Source: RGIG8775 sp045660295
GTDB taxonomy: Bacteria > Bacillota > Clostridia > Oscillospirales > CAG-272
Assembly: GCA_045660295.1 (NCBI GenBank)
Contig: JAZRDN010000041.1
Span: 1 to 16,483, forward strand
Direction of reading: 5' to 3'
Length of the DNA: 16,483 nucleotides
The notes under the pieces were generated by a model. It saw only the letters and a list, made by a program, of their open reading frames with translations. It searched no databases and was not told the origin of the DNA. A program made the translations under genes and the position numbers. Shown one piece after another: positions 13,104-16,483 of this stretch. Each line of letters starts with the position of its first letter. Within the stretch, counting starts at the first letter, position 1.

Positions 13104-14027
13104 ATGGCAGATAGAAAATCAAGAGGCGGCCTTGGCCGCGGACTGTTCGAAATATTCGACGACAACGCCGGCGTTGCGGCAGAGGCGGCACAAAAGGGAC
13201 CCGCTGAAATGATAAAGCTCACTCAGATAGAGCCCAGAAAAAGCCAGCCCAGAAAGACCTTTGACAAGGAAAGCTTGGAGCTTTTGGCTGATTCTATTTC
13301 AAAATTCGGTGTTCTTCAGCCCATCGTTGTGCGTGAGGACGAGACTTCCGCCGGCAATTACGAGATAATCGCGGGCGAAAGACGTTGGAGAGCCTCAAAA
13401 CTGGCCGGTCTTGAGGAGATCCCCGCGGTAATCATCGACGGCGACGAGCTCAAGGCAACACAGGTTGCTATAATCGAAAACGTTCAGCGTGAGGACCTCA
13501 ACCCCGTCGAAGAAGCCATGGCTTATGCTTCTCTTATCGACAATTTCGGACTCAAGCAGGACGAAGTGGCGGCTCAGGTGGGCAAAAACCGCTCCACCAT
13601 CGCCAACATGCTCAGACTTCTTGACCTTCCCGACGAGGTTCTTGAAATGCTCCGCGACGGTATGATAACAACAGGTCACGCAAGAGCCATTCTCGGACTC
13701 GAAAACAAGGAAAATATGCACCCCCTTGCGGTAAAAGCGCTTGAAAACAACATGTCGGTTCGCGAAGTCGAAAACGCCGTAAAGAAGCTCAACGCTATCT
13801 CCGCAGAGGCGGCAGAGCAGGAGATTGCCGCTCCCTCGCCTTACAAAATGATGGCTCGCTCCTACATGAGAGATCTCGAACGCCGTTCAATGGAAGCGCT
13901 CGGAAGAAAGGTAAGAATTCTCCAGACCTCCCGCAAGAGAGTTGTAGAGCTCACTTTTGACGACAACGATGACCTTGAAGTGCTTCTTTCCGCTATTTGC
14001 GGCAAGACCATCTTCAACGAAGGCTGA
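13104..14027 (+). CDS. parB: Chromosome partitioning protein ParB (Spo0J)
   Basis: A 307-residue CTP-dependent DNA clamp that loads at parS and recruits SMC. The N-terminal GGLGRGL (8-14) contacts and stimulates ParA. The ParB/CTPase domain shows QPRKTF (48-53), GERRWRA (91-97) and ENVQREDLNP (125-134). The helix-turn-helix at about 150-173 contains the Arg in GKNRSTIANM, and GHARAIL (191-197) has the Gly expected of parS-specific ParB, in contrast to the Gln and Arg in the upstream paralogue. A C-terminal dimerisation domain (about 250-305) ends the protein. AGGAGG overlaps the end of parA, so the two are translated from one message. Seven matching parS sites lie within 4 kb. Confidence 0.97.
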   Translation: MADRKSRGGLGRGLFEIFDDNAGVAAEAAQKGPAEMIKLTQIEPRKSQPRKTFDKESLELLADSISKFGVLQPIVVREDETSAGNYEIIAGERRWRASKLAGLEEIPAVIIDGDELKATQVAIIENVQREDLNPVEEAMAYASLIDNFGLKQDEVAAQVGKNRSTIANMLRLLDLPDEVLEMLRDGMITTGHARAILGLENKENMHPLAVKALENNMSVREVENAVKKLNAISAEAAEQEIAAPSPYKMMARSYMRDLERRSMEALGRKVRILQTSRKRVVELTFDDNDDLEVLLSAICGKTIFNEG

Positions 14028-14044
14028 TTTAATTAAAACCCAAA

Positions 14045-14060
14045 AGTTTCACGTGAAACA
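14045..14060. promoter_or_regulatory. parS site 7
   Basis: AGTTTCACGTGAAACA, 15 of 16 consensus positions, between parB and serS. It is the most distant site to the right and lies within the probable parAB-serS transcript. Confidence 0.93.
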
Positions 14061-14092
14061 TTTGTCGAAACACCACGAAAGGATCAACAAAA

Positions 14093-15373
14093 ATGCTTGA
14101 CATTAAATATATAAAAGAATGCCCCGATGAGGTCGTAGACCGCCTCGCCGCAAAGGGCAAGGACGCTAAAGAGGAAATAGAGGCAATTCTCCGCCTTGAC
14201 GGCGAAAGACGCGAGCTTATCGCAGCTATTGACGCAGCAAAGGCAGAGCAGAACAAGACCTCCAAGCTCATCCCCGCTATGAAGAAAGAGGGCAAGGACA
14301 CCACCGAGCTCTTTGCTAAGATGAAGCAGCTTTCGGCTGACACAAAGGCAAACGAGGACAAGCTCAAGGAGACCGAGACACAGCTCACATCCTTTATGCT
14401 TGGACTTCCCAACCTCCCCGACAGAGACCTTAAGCCCGGCGGAAAGGAAAACAACGAGCCTCTCAGATACCACGGAGAGCCCAGAAAGTTCGATTTCGAG
14501 CCCAAAAACCACGTTGATATCTGCACAGACCTCGGTCTTATAGACTACAAGAGAGGCGCTAAGCTCTCGGGAAGCGGATTCTGGATCTACGGCGGCATGG
14601 GTGCGCGCCTTGAATGGGCACTTCTTAACTACTTTATCGACACACACATTGGAAACGGCTACGACCTTATGCTCGTTCCCCACATGCTCGGCTACGAGTG
14701 CGGACTTACCGCAGGTCAGTTCCCCAAGTTCAAGGACGACGTTTACTGGCTTGAAACAGCAGAGGACGAGAGACGCAGATTCATGCTTCCCACAGCAGAA
14801 ACAGCGCTCGTTTCGCTTCACAGAGACGAAATACTCACCGAGGCTGACCTTCCCAAGAAGTACATCAGCTACACCCCCTGCTTCAGACGCGAGGCGGGAA
14901 GCTATCGCTCCGACGAGAGAGGAATGGTAAGAGGACATCAGTTCAACAAGGTTGAAATGGTACAGTACACCCTTCCCGAAAAGAGCGACGAGGCCTTCGA
15001 GGAGCTTGTAGCTAACGCCGAGAACATCGTAAAGGGGCTCGGTTTCCACTTCAGAACGGTTAAGCTGGCGGCTGAGGACTGCTCGGCATCTATGGCGAGA
15101 ACATACGATATCGAGATCCATATCCCCTCGATGGACGGATACAAGGAAGTAAGCTCGGTTTCCAACGCTCGCGACTATCAGGCGAGACGCGGAATGATGA
15201 GAGTTAAGAGAGACAACGGCAAGATCGAGTATCTCCACACTCTCAACGGAAGCGGTCTGGCGACCAGCCGCGTATTCCCCGCAATCGTTGAGCAGAACCA
15301 GAACCCCGACGGCAGTGTAACAGTGCCCGAGGTTCTCCGCAAGTACGTCGGTTGCGACATCATCAAAAAGTAA
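14093..15373 (+). CDS. serS: Seryl-tRNA synthetase
   Basis: A 426-residue class II aminoacyl-tRNA synthetase that charges tRNA-Ser (and tRNA-Sec). The N-terminal MLDIKYIKECPDEV leads into a long antiparallel coiled-coil arm (about 25-105) that grips the tRNA long variable arm. The catalytic core has LPTAETALVSLHRDEIL (232-248), motif 2 in TPCFRREAGSYRSDERGM (261-278), HQFNKVEM (282-289), EVSSVSNARDYQARR (352-366), and motif 3 NGSGLATSRVFPAIVE. Full family length with no break. AAAGGA precedes the ATG. No terminator is visible between parB and serS (65-bp gap), so it probably shares the parAB transcript, an arrangement found in other Clostridia. A strong terminator follows. Confidence 0.97.
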   Translation: MLDIKYIKECPDEVVDRLAAKGKDAKEEIEAILRLDGERRELIAAIDAAKAEQNKTSKLIPAMKKEGKDTTELFAKMKQLSADTKANEDKLKETETQLTSFMLGLPNLPDRDLKPGGKENNEPLRYHGEPRKFDFEPKNHVDICTDLGLIDYKRGAKLSGSGFWIYGGMGARLEWALLNYFIDTHIGNGYDLMLVPHMLGYECGLTAGQFPKFKDDVYWLETAEDERRRFMLPTAETALVSLHRDEILTEADLPKKYISYTPCFRREAGSYRSDERGMVRGHQFNKVEMVQYTLPEKSDEAFEELVANAENIVKGLGFHFRTVKLAAEDCSASMARTYDIEIHIPSMDGYKEVSSVSNARDYQARRGMMRVKRDNGKIEYLHTLNGSGLATSRVFPAIVEQNQNPDGSVTVPEVLRKYVGCDIIKK

Positions 15374-15378
15374 ATTTG

Positions 15379-15420
15379 ATTTTGGCAGTGAAGAGTTGAC
15401 TTTTTACTGCCAAAATTTTA
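15379..15420 (+). terminator. Intrinsic terminator after serS
   Basis: ATTTTGGCAGT (15379-15389) pairs with ACTGCCAAAAT (15406-15416). In RNA the stem continues inward with GAAGAG against CTTTTT using G-U pairs, leaving a TTGA loop, and is followed by TTTAAATT. It starts 5 bases after the stop codon. Confidence 0.88.
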
Positions 15421-15424
15421 AATT
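15396..15424 (+). promoter_or_regulatory. Probable promoter embedded in the serS terminator
   Basis: TTGACT (15396-15401) lies at the loop of the terminator hairpin. Seventeen bases later comes TAAATT (15419-15424, four of six matches). The predicted RNA start is near 15431, just at the ribosome binding site of the gene starting at 15448. This would let that gene escape the terminator. The weak -10 makes it tentative. Confidence 0.45.
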
Positions 15425-15447
15425 ACGCACAAGGAGGTAAGATTTAA

Positions 15448-16140
15448 TTGCAAATTCTCGCAAACATAGGCTGGAATGAATTTTTAGGCAATCTTATAAC
15501 GAGCATCAAGGAGTCCTTCAACCCCGATCTGTCGGGATATACAAATTTCGACCTCGGAAGCAGCAGTATCATAAACATACACGTTATCGTGTTTGGAATT
15601 TTCATTGGAGTCATACTGGCGGCGCTTTATTCGATATACACAAAGAAGATACTCGGCAGGTTCGTCAGAAAGCTGCTCGCCGACGGAGTGGTAACGCCCG
15701 AGGAAGCAAAGACGCTCGACGAGCTTGGATTCACAAAAAATTTGGCGGTCATATGGGGGCTTAAGGGCTACACCTTAGGGCGAGTTGTCAACAGCATAGA
15801 AAAGGACGAGTTTATAAAGAGCACAAACGAGGCTCGCCAAACCTATGAAGCCAACCGCAAGGAAGCGGCGAAGCATGGCAAGCGCTTACCGTCCTTCACT
15901 GAGCCGAAGTTCACCAAAAAGGTGCGCGAATGCAGATACTACATAGCGGAGAAGAACAAATACACCGCCGAGATGCGCTTCAACGACAACGGAAGCGGCT
16001 ACGGAACCTTTTTCTTCGTGCTTCTGATAGCGTTCATCTGTGTGATAATCGTTTACGCGCTTTTGCCCCAGATACTGACGTTGGTTGACACGGTTTTAGC
16101 CGATTTCACTGTTCAAGGCAACACGTACATCCCCCAATAA
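15448..16140 (+). CDS. Unrecognised two-helix membrane protein
   Basis: A 230-residue protein starting at TTG, fixed by AAGGAGG at 15431-15437; no ATG alternative fits. Membrane segments lie at about 41-64 (INIHVIVFGIFIGVILAAL) and 187-206 (FFFVLLIAFICVIIVYALL). Between them is a soluble stretch of about 120 residues: first ADGVVTPEEAKTLDELGF (78-95), a short helical hairpin-like piece, then a basic segment rich in Lys and Arg (115-175). After the second helix a short tail follows. The loop should be cytoplasmic, because positive charges flank both helices on that side. I do not recognise the family. It follows serS but has its own probable promoter. Stop TAA abuts a weak CCCC/GGGG hairpin (16141-16154) without a T-run. 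Confidence 0.8.
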   Translation: MQILANIGWNEFLGNLITSIKESFNPDLSGYTNFDLGSSSIINIHVIVFGIFIGVILAALYSIYTKKILGRFVRKLLADGVVTPEEAKTLDELGFTKNLAVIWGLKGYTLGRVVNSIEKDEFIKSTNEARQTYEANRKEAAKHGKRLPSFTEPKFTKKVRECRYYIAEKNKYTAEMRFNDNGSGYGTFFFVLLIAFICVIIVYALLPQILTLVDTVLADFTVQGNTYIPQ

Positions 16141-16157
16141 CCCCACTGGCGGGGCTT

Positions 16158-16189
16158 GTTCATTTCTTGTCGCGCGACAAGAAACGAAC
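16158..16189. repeat. 32-bp near-perfect palindrome
   Basis: 16163-16184 is a perfect 22-bp palindrome with arm TTTCTTGTCGC. GTTC/GAAC extends it on both sides across one mismatched base pair, to 16158-16189. There is no loop, so it would form a cruciform or a dimeric-protein site rather than a simple RNA hairpin. It begins 18 bp after the stop of the membrane protein gene. Confidence 0.85.
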
Positions 16190-16201
16190 CAAATGAAACA
16201 T

Positions 16202-16363
16202 GCCAAAAAATCGTTTTGCGGTTAAACACCGCAAATTTGCTCCGCAAACCCGATTTTTAGGCGTAAGAGGGGGCGGTTGCGCTTAAAGCGCAAACAAATA
16301 AATCGTTTTGTGCCTGAACGGCACAAATTTGCTGACGCAAACCCGATTTATATGCCCCTCTTA
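16202..16363 (+). repeat. Two copies of a branched (three-way junction) structured repeat
   Basis: Copy 1 (16202-16262) has outer stem GCC-A-AAAAATCG / CGATTTTT-A-GGC enclosing hairpins TTTGCGG/CCGCAAA and TTTGC/GCAAA. Copy 2 (16295-16354) has outer stem CA-A-ATAAATCG / CGATTTAT-A-TG, with the same A-A mismatch, enclosing TTTGTGCC/GGCACAAA and TTTGC/GCAAA. Between them is TTGCGC-TTAAA-GCGCAA (16277-16293). TAAGAGGGG (16264-16272) pairs with CCCCTCTTA (16355-16363), clamping copy 2. No gene is seen. Confidence 0.85.
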
Positions 16364-16483
16364 ACTCCCCCGTGCGCTACGCAGGCTCACGCCCCAAGCT
16401 TTTAGCTACACCATTTTTATAAATACAGCTAAAATTTAAACACAAGCGCTTACAATAGCATTGTACGCATTATTTTAACTGCT
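16364..16483. other. Intergenic end of the window, no feature identified
   Basis: The 343-bp gap from 16141 to the end holds the palindrome and the branched repeats. The last 120 bases become AT-rich (from about 16405) as expected before a gene start beyond the edge, but I find no convincing promoter, ribosome binding site or reading frame. Confidence 0.5.

Noticed and set aside
14084..15238. 384-codon frame antisense to serS
   Set aside because: Shadow of serS; it has no recognisable domain and its Leu/Val/Ser-rich text is typical of antisense translation.

Overview
This window looks like chromosomal DNA of a low-to-mid GC Firmicute, most likely a class Clostridia gut-type bacterium of the Oscillospiraceae/Ruminococcaceae kind. 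The reasons are strong AGGAGG-type ribosome binding sites, TTG starts, sigma-A promoters of the TTGNNN-17-TATACT type, a ThiI without a rhodanese domain, a Noc-type ParB paralogue, and the order rsmG-noc-parA-parB-serS. That order is the origin-proximal chromosome-segregation neighbourhood of Firmicutes. The lineage is an inference; no 16S rRNA or tRNA gene is present.

Left arm (1-7400), mostly leftward genes. A small zinc-finger-like lipoprotein (+) faces mnmG (-). Upstream of mnmG on the same strand lie a class B penicillin-binding protein (PBP2/MrdA) and MreD, the elongasome pair. These three genes are pushed apart by three 460-1150 bp intergenic blocks built from the same modular, hairpin-rich repeats. 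A fourth copy lies inverted between the lipoprotein and mnmG. Further left-pointing items are a broken C-terminal fragment with its own promoter and a small DUF378 membrane protein with a clean terminator.

Right arm (7627-16140), all rightward. A DEDDh exonuclease with a duplicated N-terminal domain and a zinc knuckle is followed by thiI (tRNA 4-thiouridine), rsmG (16S rRNA m7G methyltransferase), noc, parA, parB, serS and an unrecognised two-helix membrane protein. Seven parS sites lie between 10150 and 14060, all in intergenic DNA except one that overlaps a doubtful small ORF. ParB loads at these sites, ParA moves or regulates the complexes, and the Noc paralogue should bind a different site to couple nucleoid position to division. 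serS probably shares the parAB transcript.

Right end (16141-16483). There is no gene, but a dense set of palindromes, including two copies of a covarying three-way-junction repeat.

The most unusual content is the structured intergenic repeat system: several modules whose stems change in compensating fashion between copies while loops and linkers stay constant. Next are the regular geometry of the parS sites and a TTCGACA motif that accompanies every one of them.
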